A DNA stretch of 64,000 nucleotides from an uncultured Prevotella sp. (GCA_900545525.1 UQZX01000008.1:39438-103437); one strand, 5' to 3'. Positions 43,128 to 52,112 are shown, counted from the stretch's first letter. Notes: generated from the letters alone by a model not told the origin. A program made the numbers and translations.

Positions 43128-44002
43128 AATGTTCTGACATCTGATATCTTTATTGTTAATCCCTTGAGGAACGCGGTTGGGCCGAGCCGGACAAGTTTCT
43201 TGAGACCTATGCCGCGGCGCGGCAGCAGCACCTTGCCCGTCATGCGGTACACGTCAAGCTGTATGTTGACCACGTGCATGTAGTATCTTTCGGAAAACAT
43301 TCCCGGTCTTTCCAGTATTCCCAGATGCGCCTCGAGCAGCATCATCAGCTCCCTGCCGCCCGCGTTGGCGGTTATTCCTCCGGCGTTGGCATGATAAAAG
43401 TACATCCCGCGGCAGGTGGTAGCAATAGTCTCCGCCCTTTCGAGCAGCAGCGGTATTGTCCATACGTCCTCAAACACTTTGCCCTCGGGAAACATGATGC
43501 CGTCAAACAGATGCCTGCGGTATATCTTGTTCCATGCGTATGCGTGTGTGTATGCCTCGTTCCCGTGCCAGTAGCGCGGCATGTCGCCGTGGTATGTTCT
43601 CTCGCGGGGCATGAGGAGCCTTTCCTGCGGCGAGCCGTGGAATATCGCGGCGGGATATTCCAGTATGTCGTATTCGGGATGCTTTTCCAGTATGCTCATC
43701 AGCTCGCCCAGCGTTCCCGGCGCGATGGTGTCGTCGCTGTCGACAAAGGTTATGTATTTGCCGCGTGCCGCGTCCGTCCCTGTGTTCCTTGCCGCGCTTA
43801 GCCCGCCGTTTTCGCGGTGTATCACCCGTATCCGGTTGTCTTCTTCTGCCAGTTCGTCGCATATTTTGCCGCATCTGTCGGGTGAACCGTCGTCTACCAA
43901 TATAATCTCATATCCTGTGTAAGATTGTGACGTGATGCTGTTTACACAGCGTCTCAGCGTCTTTTCCACTCTGAAAACGGGTATGATTATAGATAGTTCC
44001 AT
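43091..44002 (-). CDS. Glycosyltransferase family 2
   Basis: A 303-residue GT-A enzyme: MELSIIIPVFRVEKTLRRCV at the N-terminus, ILVDDGSPDRCGKICDELA (about 34-52), ENGGLSAARNTGTDAARGKY and the DxD motif FVDSDDTI (about 89-96). First gene of the three-glycosyltransferase unit. The -7 box is so close to its ATG that the mRNA is predicted to be almost leaderless. Divergent from the Wzx-like flippase, which suggests a joint role in making a surface glycan. Confidence 0.85.
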   Translation of the reverse strand: MELSIIIPVFRVEKTLRRCVNSITSQSYTGYEIILVDDGSPDRCGKICDELAEEDNRIRVIHRENGGLSAARNTGTDAARGKYITFVDSDDTIAPGTLGELMSILEKHPEYDILEYPAAIFHGSPQERLLMPRERTYHGDMPRYWHGNEAYTHAYAWNKIYRRHLFDGIMFPEGKVFEDVWTIPLLLERAETIATTCRGMYFYHANAGGITANAGGRELMMLLEAHLGILERPGMFSERYYMHVVNIQLDVYRMTGKVLLPRRGIGLKKLVRLGPTAFLKGLTIKISDVRTLCRIHKAIKKLL

Positions 44003-44006
44003 TATG

Positions 44007-44014
44007 CAAAAATA
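44007..44014 (-). promoter_or_regulatory. -7 box of the glycosyltransferase unit
   Basis: TATTTTTG on the minus strand, ending 4 bases upstream of the start codon at 44002. No clear TTTG partner. Confidence 0.4.
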
Positions 44015-44046
44015 ATAAAAACTTTTAAAATACGTTACTTTTAATA

Positions 44047-45531
44047 GTGGAAAAGAACGAAAAGAGCGGCAGTTACTCGCACATACTGAAATACATGGGC
44101 GTGTTTGGCGGCGTGCAGGGTCTTGGCATATTGATAGGTCTTGTGCGCAATAAACTCATAGCCATTATACTTGGACCCGACGGTGTCGGGCTTATTTCGC
44201 TGTTCAATTCAACCATAAAGCTTGTCTCAGACTCTACAAATCTGGGCATTCCTACAAGTGCCGTGCGCACCATTTCCGAACATTTCGATACAGGCAACGG
44301 GTATAAGATATCCCGTTCCATTGTGCTTATACGCTCGTGGAGCATGCTTACGGCACTTTTCGGCATGTTTGTCTGTGCGGTGTTCAGTCCGCTTCTTGAC
44401 AGCTGGACGTTCAACTGGGGAGACCATACGCTTCATTTTATTCTTCTTGCCCCCACCGTCGCGCTTATGGCTGTTACAGGCGGAGAGATTGCCATACTGA
44501 AGAGTACGAGGCAGTTACGCGGTCTTGCTGTTGTTTCTGTTTATCATTTTATAGGCGCGCTGTTGTTTTCTGTACCTGTTATATACTATTGGGGCGAAGC
44601 TGGTATTGTGCCTTCGATGTTCGTAACAGCATTTTGGCAGATGATAGTTGCAATACGTTTCTCGTGCCGGAGATATCCGTTTTCCGTGTCTTTTGCCATG
44701 CCCGTGCTGCGTGAGGGTTGTGGTATGATAAGGCTGGGCGTGGCTTTCGTGATTGCTGCCATAGTTGGAAGCGCATCCGACTTTGTAATACGTTCGTATC
44801 TTAACAACAACGGTTCACTGGGCGTTGTGGGGCTTTATAATGCCGGTTATATGATGACAATCGTCTATGGCGGCATGATTTTCTCTGCCATGGAGACCGA
44901 TTATTTCCCGCGTCTTGCGGCGATAGGAACTATAGGCGATGCCCTTAACGACACGGTGAACAGGCAGATAGAAGTGTCACTCCTTATAATCGCCCCTATG
45001 CTTGCAGCTTTCATGATAGGGCTTCCGATAATAATCCCTTTGCTTTACAGCAATGCCTTCATGCCGGTGACAGGCATGATGCACGCCATGATACTGGCTC
45101 TTTACATGCGGTCAATAAAGCTTCCTCTGGCATATATGCCTCTTGCGCGCGGCGATTCTCTGCTTTATCTTGCCATGGAGAGTGTCTATGCTGTGGTTGT
45201 AGTTGTCCTTGTAGTGGCTTTCTATGACATATGGGGACTGACCGGTACCGGATATGCCATACTTCTTACTGCCGTTTTGGACTTTGTCATGCTTTCTTTT
45301 GCCATGCATCGCAAATATGGTTTTGTCTTTTCAGGAAGTGTTATGCGGTGTTCTTTGCTGCAAGTGTCGGCAGGAGTGCTGGCTTTTGCCGTCACGTTTA
45401 TTGAAAATCCATGGATGTACTGGCTCTCAGGAGTGGTATCCATAGGTATAAGTGCAGCTCTGTCCGTTTACATTCTCCGCTCGAAGACAAACCTTGTGGA
45501 ACTGATAAGGAAACGGTTCTTTTCACACTGA
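44047..45531 (+). CDS. Wzx-like polysaccharide/O-antigen flippase
   Basis: A 494-residue membrane protein with about 12-14 helices (MATE/MOP superfamily) that flips undecaprenyl-linked oligosaccharide across the inner membrane. It starts at GTG 44047. Landmarks are LGILIGLVRNKLIAIILGPDGVGL's conserved GPDGVGL near residue 40, a charged helix with DFVIRSYLNNNGSLG (about 240), and MRSIKLPLAYMPLARGDS (about 357). No polymerase or ligase lies next to it, so the rest of the pathway is elsewhere. Confidence 0.82.
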   Translation: MEKNEKSGSYSHILKYMGVFGGVQGLGILIGLVRNKLIAIILGPDGVGLISLFNSTIKLVSDSTNLGIPTSAVRTISEHFDTGNGYKISRSIVLIRSWSMLTALFGMFVCAVFSPLLDSWTFNWGDHTLHFILLAPTVALMAVTGGEIAILKSTRQLRGLAVVSVYHFIGALLFSVPVIYYWGEAGIVPSMFVTAFWQMIVAIRFSCRRYPFSVSFAMPVLREGCGMIRLGVAFVIAAIVGSASDFVIRSYLNNNGSLGVVGLYNAGYMMTIVYGGMIFSAMETDYFPRLAAIGTIGDALNDTVNRQIEVSLLIIAPMLAAFMIGLPIIIPLLYSNAFMPVTGMMHAMILALYMRSIKLPLAYMPLARGDSLLYLAMESVYAVVVVVLVVAFYDIWGLTGTGYAILLTAVLDFVMLSFAMHRKYGFVFSGSVMRCSLLQVSAGVLAFAVTFIENPWMYWLSGVVSIGISAALSVYILRSKTNLVELIRKRFFSH

Positions 45532-45549
45532 ACTTACCTGTAGCTTTTT

Positions 45550-45659
45550 TAGAGTTGACCTTTTGACTTCTAAAAGCTATGCTTTAGCCCTCCAAAAGCA
45601 TACCTTTAGCCTCCTAAAAGGTGCCCTTTTGAAATGCAAGAGGTATCATCTTGATTTTC
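45550..45659. repeat. Array of five 22-nt dyad units (array 4)
   Basis: Units start at 45550, 45572, 45594, 45616 and 45638. Cores 2-5 are AAAAGCTATGCTTTA, AAAAGCATACCTTTA, AAAAGGTGCCCTTTT and AAGAGGTATCATCTT. It lies in the gap between the Wzx-like gene and nhaD, both on the plus strand. Core 2 is nearly identical to core 1 of array 1, 32 kb away. The remainder of 45532-45773 shows nothing else. Confidence 0.82.
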
Positions 45660-45773
45660 AAAGTGTTACAGTCTCATTCGGAGAATGCCTTTTTTGTCCG
45701 TTGATGGCATGTATTGGTGTTTCCTGAACAATCTTTAAAAGGTGTGGATATGTGTATTTTATTTCTTGTTTTA

Positions 45774-45804
45774 CTTGTCTTTTAAATTATATTTTGTAAC
45801 TTTG
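45774..45804 (+). promoter_or_regulatory. Promoter of nhaD
   Basis: CTTG (45774-45777, one mismatch from TTTG), 19 bases, TAACTTTG (45797-45804), 20 bases upstream of the nhaD ATG. Confidence 0.65.
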
Positions 45805-45824
45805 CGGTTAATATATACTTTATT

Positions 45825-47231
45825 ATGGCACTTGTAATCGTCGCGATACTGTTTATTGGATATGTACTGATAGCAACAGGGAGCATAACCAAGGTGAACA
45901 AAGCCGCTGTGGCAATGTTTGCAGGTACGGTGGGGTGGGTGCTGTATATATGCTATGGCACCGACTTTGTCATGGGGCAGCATCCGCGGGAATATGCCGA
46001 CTTCCTTGCAGGAGCCGAGCCTACGAGTACCGCCGTGAAGCATTTTGTATCACAAAACATATTCTTGAAATATGTGGGAAAAGGTGCGGAGATTGTCCTT
46101 TTCCTGCTTTCAACAATGACGATAGTAGAAATTCTTGGCAACAACGGTTGCTTCGACTTCATTACCGAGTGTCTTCGCACTCGTCACAGCCGTAAGCTGC
46201 TGTGGATAATGTCGTCGATAACATTCCTCATATCAGCCAATCTCGATAATCTTACGACAACCACTATGATGCTGGTTATCATGCACGGCATTCTTCCAAA
46301 CCGCCGCCAGCGCATGATTTACGGTTGCGCCATAGTGCTTGCCGCCAACTGCGGGGGTGCCCTTACGGTGATTGGCGACCCCATAGGGCTGGTGCTGTGG
46401 AATGCAGGTGCCGTTACGGCTTCCGATTTCTCGGCGTCGCTCGCCGTTCCGTGCCTCATGGCATGGGCTGTCCCTACGTTCGTGCTCTCGCGCATGCTGC
46501 CGCGGCGCGTTGTCGACAGGCAGTATCTTTCCATGCCCTACCGCGGCGACGACACTCGTCTTAACCGCTGGCAGCGCCTGATGATGCTGTTTGTGGGCAT
46601 AGGCGGGCTGTGGTTCATACCAACGTTCCACAACATAACCAAGCTAAGTCCGTTTCTCGGAGCCCTGTGTGTGCTGTCGGTGCTGTGGATAGTCAACGAG
46701 GTGGTTAACCGCAAGCTTATGAATGTCGATGTGATGATACAGCGCCGCACGCCCCGTGTCCTGCAGTATGGCGTGATACAGCTGCTACTCTTCGTCATGG
46801 GAATAATACTTGCTGTGGGTGTGATGAAGGAGACGGGCATGGTATATACGCTGGCGCAGTGGTGCGACGACAATATTCACAATATATGGATAATGGGCGT
46901 GGCGGCAGGGTTGCTGAGCACGGTGGTGGACACTTTTGCCGCGTCATCCCTGTTTATGGCATTGCACGGCGTGATAGAGCCTTTCCGTCTCGGGCTGTGG
47001 GTGGATACGGACTATATGTCCCTGTTCCTTCAGAACGGGCTTTACTGGAAAGTTATTGCCTATAGCGCAGCCATGGGAGGCAACATTCTCCTGCTCGGGT
47101 CGGCAAGCGGACTGGCGCTGATGAAGATGGAGGGTGTCCGTGTGGGCTGGTACTTCCGCAATGTGGGCTATGTGGTGGCGCTCAGCTGGTTGTCGGGACT
47201 GGCAGTGATGTGGCTGATGAGCATTTGTTAA
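45825..47231 (+). CDS. nhaD: Na+/H+ antiporter, NhaD type
   Basis: Exchanges cytoplasmic Na+ for external H+ (ion transporter superfamily). The 468-residue protein has about 12 helices. Typical NhaD blocks are LLSTMTIVEILGNNGCFDF (about 92-110), ISANLDNLTTTTMMLVIM (about 134-151) with the Asp and Thr-rich re-entrant region, and AANCGGALTVIGDPIGLVLW (about 172-191). It ends 36 bases before pfkA, so the two may share a transcript. Confidence 0.9.
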   Translation: MALVIVAILFIGYVLIATGSITKVNKAAVAMFAGTVGWVLYICYGTDFVMGQHPREYADFLAGAEPTSTAVKHFVSQNIFLKYVGKGAEIVLFLLSTMTIVEILGNNGCFDFITECLRTRHSRKLLWIMSSITFLISANLDNLTTTTMMLVIMHGILPNRRQRMIYGCAIVLAANCGGALTVIGDPIGLVLWNAGAVTASDFSASLAVPCLMAWAVPTFVLSRMLPRRVVDRQYLSMPYRGDDTRLNRWQRLMMLFVGIGGLWFIPTFHNITKLSPFLGALCVLSVLWIVNEVVNRKLMNVDVMIQRRTPRVLQYGVIQLLLFVMGIILAVGVMKETGMVYTLAQWCDDNIHNIWIMGVAAGLLSTVVDTFAASSLFMALHGVIEPFRLGLWVDTDYMSLFLQNGLYWKVIAYSAAMGGNILLLGSASGLALMKMEGVRVGWYFRNVGYVVALSWLSGLAVMWLMSIC

Positions 47232-47267
47232 TATAGGTATAATATAAATATATAAAGGTAGAGATTT

Positions 47268-48245
47268 ATGGCAAGAATTAAGACAATCGGCGTGATGACT
47301 TCGGGCGGAGACGCGCCTGGCATGAACGCCGCAATACGTGCCGTGACGCGTGCCGGCATCTGTAAGGGATTTAGCATCAAGGGCATATACCGTGGATACG
47401 ACGGTCTCATAAATGACGAGATACGCGACTTCACCACGGAAAATGTCAGCGGTATAATCATGTCGGGCGGCACGATACTGAAGACTGCCCGCAGCAAGGA
47501 ATTCCAGACACCCGAAGGCAGGCAGAAGGCATACGACAACATGATGAAGCATGGCATCGATGCGCTTGTCGTAATCGGCGGAAACGGTTCGCTTACCGGT
47601 GCCAAGATATTTGCGGAAGAGTTCGATGTCTGCTGCATAGGGCTGCCAGGAACAGTGGACAACGACCTTTACGGCACAGATTCGACCATTGGTTACAACA
47701 CTACGCTCAACACTATCATGGAGTGTGTTGACCGTATACGCGACACGGCGCAGAGCCACGAGCGCATCTTCTTCGTGGAGGTGATGGGCCGCGATGCCGG
47801 ATTTCTTGCACAGAACAGTGCCATAGCATGTGGTGCAGAGGCGGCAATCATACCTGAAGACTCCACCGACGTGGACCAGCTTGCACGCTTCATGGAGCGC
47901 GGCATACGAAAAAGCAAGAAGAGCTGTATCGTAATCGTTTCGGAAAGTCCCAAATGCGGTGCTCTCTATTATGCAGAACGTGTGCGCAAGGAGTTCCCCG
48001 ACTATGACGTGCGCGTTTCTATCCTCGGTCATCTGCAGCGCGGAGGACGTCCCACGGCACACGACCGCATACTGGCGAGCCGTACGGGCGTGGGTGCTAT
48101 CGACGCCATAATGCAGGGGCAGCGCAACGTGATGATAGGTGTGCGCAACAACGAGATTGTTTACGTGCCTTTCAGTGATGCCATACGCTCGGACAAGCCG
48201 TTTGACAAGAAGCTCATAACGGTCCTCGACGAGCTGAGCATATAA
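47268..48245 (+). CDS. pfkA: 6-phosphofructokinase
   Basis: Phosphorylates fructose 6-phosphate in glycolysis. The 325-residue PfkA-type enzyme has TSGGDAPGMNAAIRA (11-25), GTVDND with the catalytic Asp 131, MGRDAGFLA and GHLQRGG. Gly 107 in GGNGS and Gly 128 before TVDND indicate ATP rather than pyrophosphate as donor. The residue equivalent to the usual Asp of GGDGS is Asn 106, a substitution next to the Mg-ATP site. No clear promoter of its own. Confidence 0.93.
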   Translation: MARIKTIGVMTSGGDAPGMNAAIRAVTRAGICKGFSIKGIYRGYDGLINDEIRDFTTENVSGIIMSGGTILKTARSKEFQTPEGRQKAYDNMMKHGIDALVVIGGNGSLTGAKIFAEEFDVCCIGLPGTVDNDLYGTDSTIGYNTTLNTIMECVDRIRDTAQSHERIFFVEVMGRDAGFLAQNSAIACGAEAAIIPEDSTDVDQLARFMERGIRKSKKSCIVIVSESPKCGALYYAERVRKEFPDYDVRVSILGHLQRGGRPTAHDRILASRTGVGAIDAIMQGQRNVMIGVRNNEIVYVPFSDAIRSDKPFDKKLITVLDELSI

Positions 48246-48256
48246 ATAACATGGCT

Positions 48257-48293
48257 TTGCGGGTGTGCTTCTGTTGCAGAGGCGCATCCGCAA
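48257..48293 (+). terminator. Possible terminator after pfkA
   Basis: TTGCGGGTGTGC (48257-48268) pairs with GCGCATCCGCAA (48282-48293) with two G-T pairs. Only a weak T content follows, so its efficiency is uncertain. Confidence 0.4.
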
Positions 48294-48400
48294 TTCGTCA
48301 TGACTGCCCACCCGCATGTTGCATGGTGGAGGCAGACGGCAGGGATTGACAATGAATTTGACGATAAAAAAGCGGTGGCGGACATATTTTTTTGTCAAAG

Positions 48401-48432
48401 TTTGCTCCTGATAAAATAAATCGTTAATTTTG
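48401..48432 (+). promoter_or_regulatory. Promoter of the ATP synthase operon
   Basis: TTTG (48401-48404), 20 bases, TAATTTTG (48425-48432): exact consensus, 33 bases upstream of atpD. Confidence 0.82.
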
Positions 48433-48465
48433 CAACAATTGGAATAACATTAAAAAATAATAACT

Positions 48466-49992
48466 ATGACACAAACAACAGGCCATATTTCTCAGATAAT
48501 CGGTCCGGTTATTGACGTTTACTTTGAAACGCAGGGACAGAAAGCGGAGGAAGTGCTGCCTAAAATACACGATGCTTTGAAGATAGTACGTCCTGACGGG
48601 CGCGAGCTTATTATCGAGGTGCAGCAGCATATCGGCGAGGACACTGTACGTTGTGTGGCTATGGACAACACCGACGGACTGCAGCGCGGTCTTGAGGTGA
48701 CGGCTACGGGAAGCCCTATAGTCATGCCCGCAGGCGAGCAGATAAAGGGACGTATGATGAATGTGATAGGACAGCCTATCGACGGTATGGAAAAGCTCGA
48801 CATGAAGGGTGCATATCCCATTCACCGCGAGCCGCCTAAGTTTGAGGATTTGTCTACACACAAGGAGATGCTCGCCACGGGCATCAAGGTCATCGACCTG
48901 CTCGAGCCTTACATGAAGGGCGGTAAGATTGGTCTGTTCGGAGGAGCTGGCGTAGGAAAGACCGTGCTTATCATGGAGCTTATCAATAATATAGCAAAAG
49001 GACATAACGGATATTCGGTGTTTGCCGGTGTTGGCGAGCGCACCCGTGAGGGCAACGACCTTATAAGGGATATGATAGAGTCCGGCGTAATACGTTACGG
49101 CGACAAGTTCAGGAAAGCTATGGAAGAGGGCAAATGGGATCTCTCGTTGGTTGACCCTGAAGAGCTGCGCAAGTCACAGGCAACGCTTGTATACGGACAG
49201 ATGAACGAACCGCCGGGAGCACGTGCGTCGGTGGCATTGTCAGGACTTACCGTTGCTGAAGAGTTCCGCGACCATGGCGGAAAAGACGGAGAGGCTGCCG
49301 ACATCATGTTCTTCATCGATAACATCTTCCGTTTTACGCAGGCGGGTTCTGAGGTGTCTGCCCTTTTGGGACGTATGCCCTCTGCCGTTGGATATCAGCC
49401 TACTCTTGCCAGTGAAATGGGAACCATGCAGGAGCGTATTACATCAACTAAAAAAGGTTCTATCACATCCGTACAGGCTGTATATGTGCCTGCCGATGAC
49501 TTGACAGACCCTGCTCCGGCAACAACATTTACGCATCTTGACGCCACAACGGAACTTAGCCGTAAGATAACCGAGCTTGGTATATATCCTGCCGTTGACC
49601 CGCTGGGCTCCACATCGCGCATCCTCGACCCGCTTATCGTTGGCAAGGAGCACTATGACTGTGCGCAGCGCGTAAAGCAGATACTGCAACGCTACAAGGA
49701 ACTTCAGGACATCATTGCAATTCTTGGTATGGATGAGCTGTCGGATGAAGACAAGCTTACCGTGAACCGTGCACGCCGCGTGCAGCGTTTCCTGTCCCAG
49801 CCGTTCACCGTGGCTGAGCAGTTTACAGGCATTCCCGGTGTGATGGTGTCCATTGAAGACTGTATCAAAGGCTTCAATATGATTCTTGACGGTGAAGTTG
49901 ACGACCTGCCGGAGCAGGCATTCCTTAACGTGGGTACCATAGAAGATGCCATAGCGAAGGGCAAGCGGCTCATCGAGGAGGCAAAGGGATAA
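48466..49992 (+). CDS. atpD: F1Fo ATP synthase subunit beta
   Basis: Catalytic subunit of F1. The 508-residue protein has Walker A GGAGVGKT (159-166), the catalytic Glu 191 in AGVGERTREGND, Walker B in IMFFIDNIFRFTQAGSEVS, and the conserved MPSAVGYQPTLASEMG. It is slightly longer than the E. coli subunit (460), with an N-terminal insertion typical of Bacteroidota. First gene of the operon, with atpC 21 bases later; atpD-atpC preceding the Fo genes is the Bacteroidota order. Confidence 0.98.
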   Translation: MTQTTGHISQIIGPVIDVYFETQGQKAEEVLPKIHDALKIVRPDGRELIIEVQQHIGEDTVRCVAMDNTDGLQRGLEVTATGSPIVMPAGEQIKGRMMNVIGQPIDGMEKLDMKGAYPIHREPPKFEDLSTHKEMLATGIKVIDLLEPYMKGGKIGLFGGAGVGKTVLIMELINNIAKGHNGYSVFAGVGERTREGNDLIRDMIESGVIRYGDKFRKAMEEGKWDLSLVDPEELRKSQATLVYGQMNEPPGARASVALSGLTVAEEFRDHGGKDGEAADIMFFIDNIFRFTQAGSEVSALLGRMPSAVGYQPTLASEMGTMQERITSTKKGSITSVQAVYVPADDLTDPAPATTFTHLDATTELSRKITELGIYPAVDPLGSTSRILDPLIVGKEHYDCAQRVKQILQRYKELQDIIAILGMDELSDEDKLTVNRARRVQRFLSQPFTVAEQFTGIPGVMVSIEDCIKGFNMILDGEVDDLPEQAFLNVGTIEDAIAKGKRLIEEAKG

Positions 49993-50013
49993 TCTTTAAA
50001 ATCGTTTACAGTT

Positions 50014-50256
50014 ATGAGTTTAAGGCTGAGGATAGTTTCCCCCGAGAAGGTTGTCTTTGACGGCGATGTGGAAAGCGTCACCGTTCCGGGCACCTTGGGT
50101 GAGTTTCAGATATTGCACGACCATGCTCCGCTGATATCGTCACTCGGTGACGGCAGGCTGGTGTATGTCGACGGCAATGGAGAGCATGACCTTACCATAT
50201 CGGGAGGCTTCGTTGAAGTGCAGAAGAACACGGTAAGTGCATGTGTGGAGTTTTGA
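50014..50256 (+). CDS. atpC: F1Fo ATP synthase subunit epsilon (short form)
   Basis: Central-stalk subunit of 80 residues. It contains only the N-terminal beta-sandwich domain (LRLRIVSPEKVVFDGDVESV, GTLGEFQILHDHAPLIS, ISGGFVEV) and lacks the C-terminal helical hairpin that inhibits ATP hydrolysis in many bacteria. The short form is common in Bacteroidota, so this is not a truncation. Inference: epsilon-type inhibition of ATPase activity is absent here. Confidence 0.93.
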   Translation: MSLRLRIVSPEKVVFDGDVESVTVPGTLGEFQILHDHAPLISSLGDGRLVYVDGNGEHDLTISGGFVEVQKNTVSACVEF

Positions 50257-50287
50257 ACTATATATAATAATGGTGTAAAGTTATTAC

Positions 50288-50704
50288 ATGACTGGTGTAT
50301 GCAAGCATAGCAGGCGGTATATCGTACAGGCGGCAGGGCTGATTGCAGCCTTGTCTGCGGCAGTATGGGGCTTGGGACTCGTGCTCGGAGCGGACGGAAT
50401 AGTGACACCGCTTGTTGTAAGTGCCGTCTTTTCGCTTGTAATCGAATGTGCTGACGCGCTTATATGGCGCCGTGTTGCAGGAACTTCGCCCGAGAGCCTG
50501 CCGTCGTTCTATACGGCAGTATCGGGATTTCGCATGCTTTTGGCACTGGCGGTGATGTTTGTCTACTGGCTTGTGGAGGGGCAGGAGAGCATGAAGATGT
50601 TTTTCTTTGTCTTTGCCGCCTATTATATAATGCTTCTGGCACACCACTCCATATTCTTTGCCGGAGTTTCCGGCTCCATTGATAAACTCAATGATGTAAA
50701 GTAA
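50288..50704 (+). CDS. Four-helix membrane protein in the AtpI position
   Basis: A 138-residue protein with four hydrophobic helices (about 12-32, 38-55, 77-97 and 104-122) and a short basic N-terminus. It lies between atpC and atpB within the ATP synthase operon, the slot held by AtpI (UncI), which assists c-ring assembly or ion supply in other bacteria. The sequence does not show clear AtpI signatures, so the role is inferred from topology and position. Probably a Bacteroidota-specific assembly factor. Confidence 0.6.
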   Translation: MTGVCKHSRRYIVQAAGLIAALSAAVWGLGLVLGADGIVTPLVVSAVFSLVIECADALIWRRVAGTSPESLPSFYTAVSGFRMLLALAVMFVYWLVEGQESMKMFFFVFAAYYIMLLAHHSIFFAGVSGSIDKLNDVK

Positions 50705-50721
50705 CGTTATCTTACTAAGAA

Positions 50722-51771
50722 ATGAAACAATTACGAACAATAATCCTCATGTTGCTGGCAGTATTGCTCCCGGCGAATATCCATGCCTCCGAAGGCGGAA
50801 ACGGGGAAAGGGAGCTTGACATTCCGGAGATTGTCATGGAACACCTTGCCGACTCTTACGAGTGGCATATCGCAACATACGAGGGCAGGCATCTGAGCAT
50901 TCCCCTGCCGGTGATACTGCGCAGCGAGTCAACGGGAGAGTGGCATGTATGCACGGCACACAGCCTTCCTGAAGGATTTTTCTTTGATGAGACACATCAT
51001 GGAAAAATATATGAGAGGCTTGCCGACGGTACGTCAGTGCGCCCGGTAGACCTTAGCATTACAAAATCCGTGGCACAGATATGGATTGTCGTGGCGGTGC
51101 TGGTATGTGTATTCCTTTCATGTGCAAGATGGTACCGTAAGCGTGACAAGAAGAGCAATGCGCCCGGAGGTTTTGTCGGAATGATGGAGATGCTTGTGAT
51201 GACCATTCACGATGATCTCATAAAGCCGGCAGTAGGGGAGAAGCATTACAAGTCTTATGCCCCATATCTTCTCACTGTCTTCTTCTTTATATTCACCACC
51301 AACCTTATAGGTCTTATTCCTATATTTCCCGGTGGCGCAAACGTTACGGGAAACATAAATATAACTCTTTTCCTTGCCGTCTGCACAATGCTGGCGATAA
51401 ACCTTTTTGGAAACAAGGAGTATTGGAAAGAGATATTCTGGCCCGAGGTTCCGCTGTTCCTTAAGGCTTATCCCGTTCCGGTGATGCCGGTTATAGAGCT
51501 GTTTGGAGTGTTCACAAAGCCTTTTGCGCTGATGATACGTCTTTTTGCCAACATGATGGCAGGTCATGCGGTGATACTCAGTTTTACCTGTGTGATTTTC
51601 CTTGGCTGGTCCATGGGGACGGGCTTCGGTCTCGGACTGAATATCTTCAGTGTCATAATGCTTCTTTTCATGAACTGTCTTGAGGTGCTTGTGGCTTTCG
51701 TTCAGGCTTATGTCTTTACGATGCTGAGTGCGGTGTTCATCGGGCTGGCACATAAGGAGCACGAGGCGTGA
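50722..51771 (+). CDS. atpB: F1Fo ATP synthase subunit a
   Basis: Stator subunit forming the ion half-channels. The 349-residue protein has a signal peptide (about 1-23) and an extra periplasmic domain (about 24-115) before the usual five or six membrane helices, a feature of Bacteroidota subunit a. The essential Arg lies in FALMIRLFANMMAGHA (Arg 273), and NITLFLAVCTMLAIN and IELFGVFTKPFAL flank it. It is followed by a 68-base gap and atpE. Confidence 0.95.
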   Translation: MKQLRTIILMLLAVLLPANIHASEGGNGERELDIPEIVMEHLADSYEWHIATYEGRHLSIPLPVILRSESTGEWHVCTAHSLPEGFFFDETHHGKIYERLADGTSVRPVDLSITKSVAQIWIVVAVLVCVFLSCARWYRKRDKKSNAPGGFVGMMEMLVMTIHDDLIKPAVGEKHYKSYAPYLLTVFFFIFTTNLIGLIPIFPGGANVTGNINITLFLAVCTMLAINLFGNKEYWKEIFWPEVPLFLKAYPVPVMPVIELFGVFTKPFALMIRLFANMMAGHAVILSFTCVIFLGWSMGTGFGLGLNIFSVIMLLFMNCLEVLVAFVQAYVFTMLSAVFIGLAHKEHEA

Positions 51772-51839
51772 TGCCAAATGAATTTAAAACAAACAAAGAA
51801 TTACAATAAAAATTAGTAACAATTTAAATTTATAGAACT

Positions 51840-52082
51840 ATGATTATTTCAACACTTTTGGCTGCTGAAGGTCTGGCACAGCTGGGCTGCGGTCTTGGAG
51901 CAGGTATTGCAACTATTGGAGCAGGTTTGGGTATAGGTAAGATTGGCGGTAGTGCAATGGATGCCATTGCCCGTCAGCCTGAAGCAACCGGCAAGATACA
52001 GACGAACATGATTTTAACATCAGCCTTTGTCGAGGGTTGTGCACTTTTCGCCATTGCTGCTTGTGCGTTCCTTATCAAATAA
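51840..52082 (+). CDS. atpE: F1Fo ATP synthase subunit c
   Basis: Ring subunit of 80 residues with two helices joined by the polar loop ARQPEA (about 44-49). The ion-binding carboxylate is Glu 65 in AFVEGCALF. At position 32 there is Ile and after the Glu there is Gly, where Na+-binding rings (for example Ilyobacter) have Gln 32 and Ser 66. This favours proton coupling. Helix 1 is Gly-rich (GAGIATIGAGLGIGKIGG), as in other tightly packed rings. Confidence 0.96.
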   Translation: MIISTLLAAEGLAQLGCGLGAGIATIGAGLGIGKIGGSAMDAIARQPEATGKIQTNMILTSAFVEGCALFAIAACAFLIK

Positions 52083-52112
52083 TGAATATAGTTAGAACAA
52101 ACTAATTATACA

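Noticed and set aside
46944..48398. 484-codon open frame on the minus strand opposite nhaD and pfkA
   Set aside because: Lies antisense to two clearly recognised genes, has no recognisable domain, and its composition is that of a shadow frame (rich in His, Cys and Tyr).
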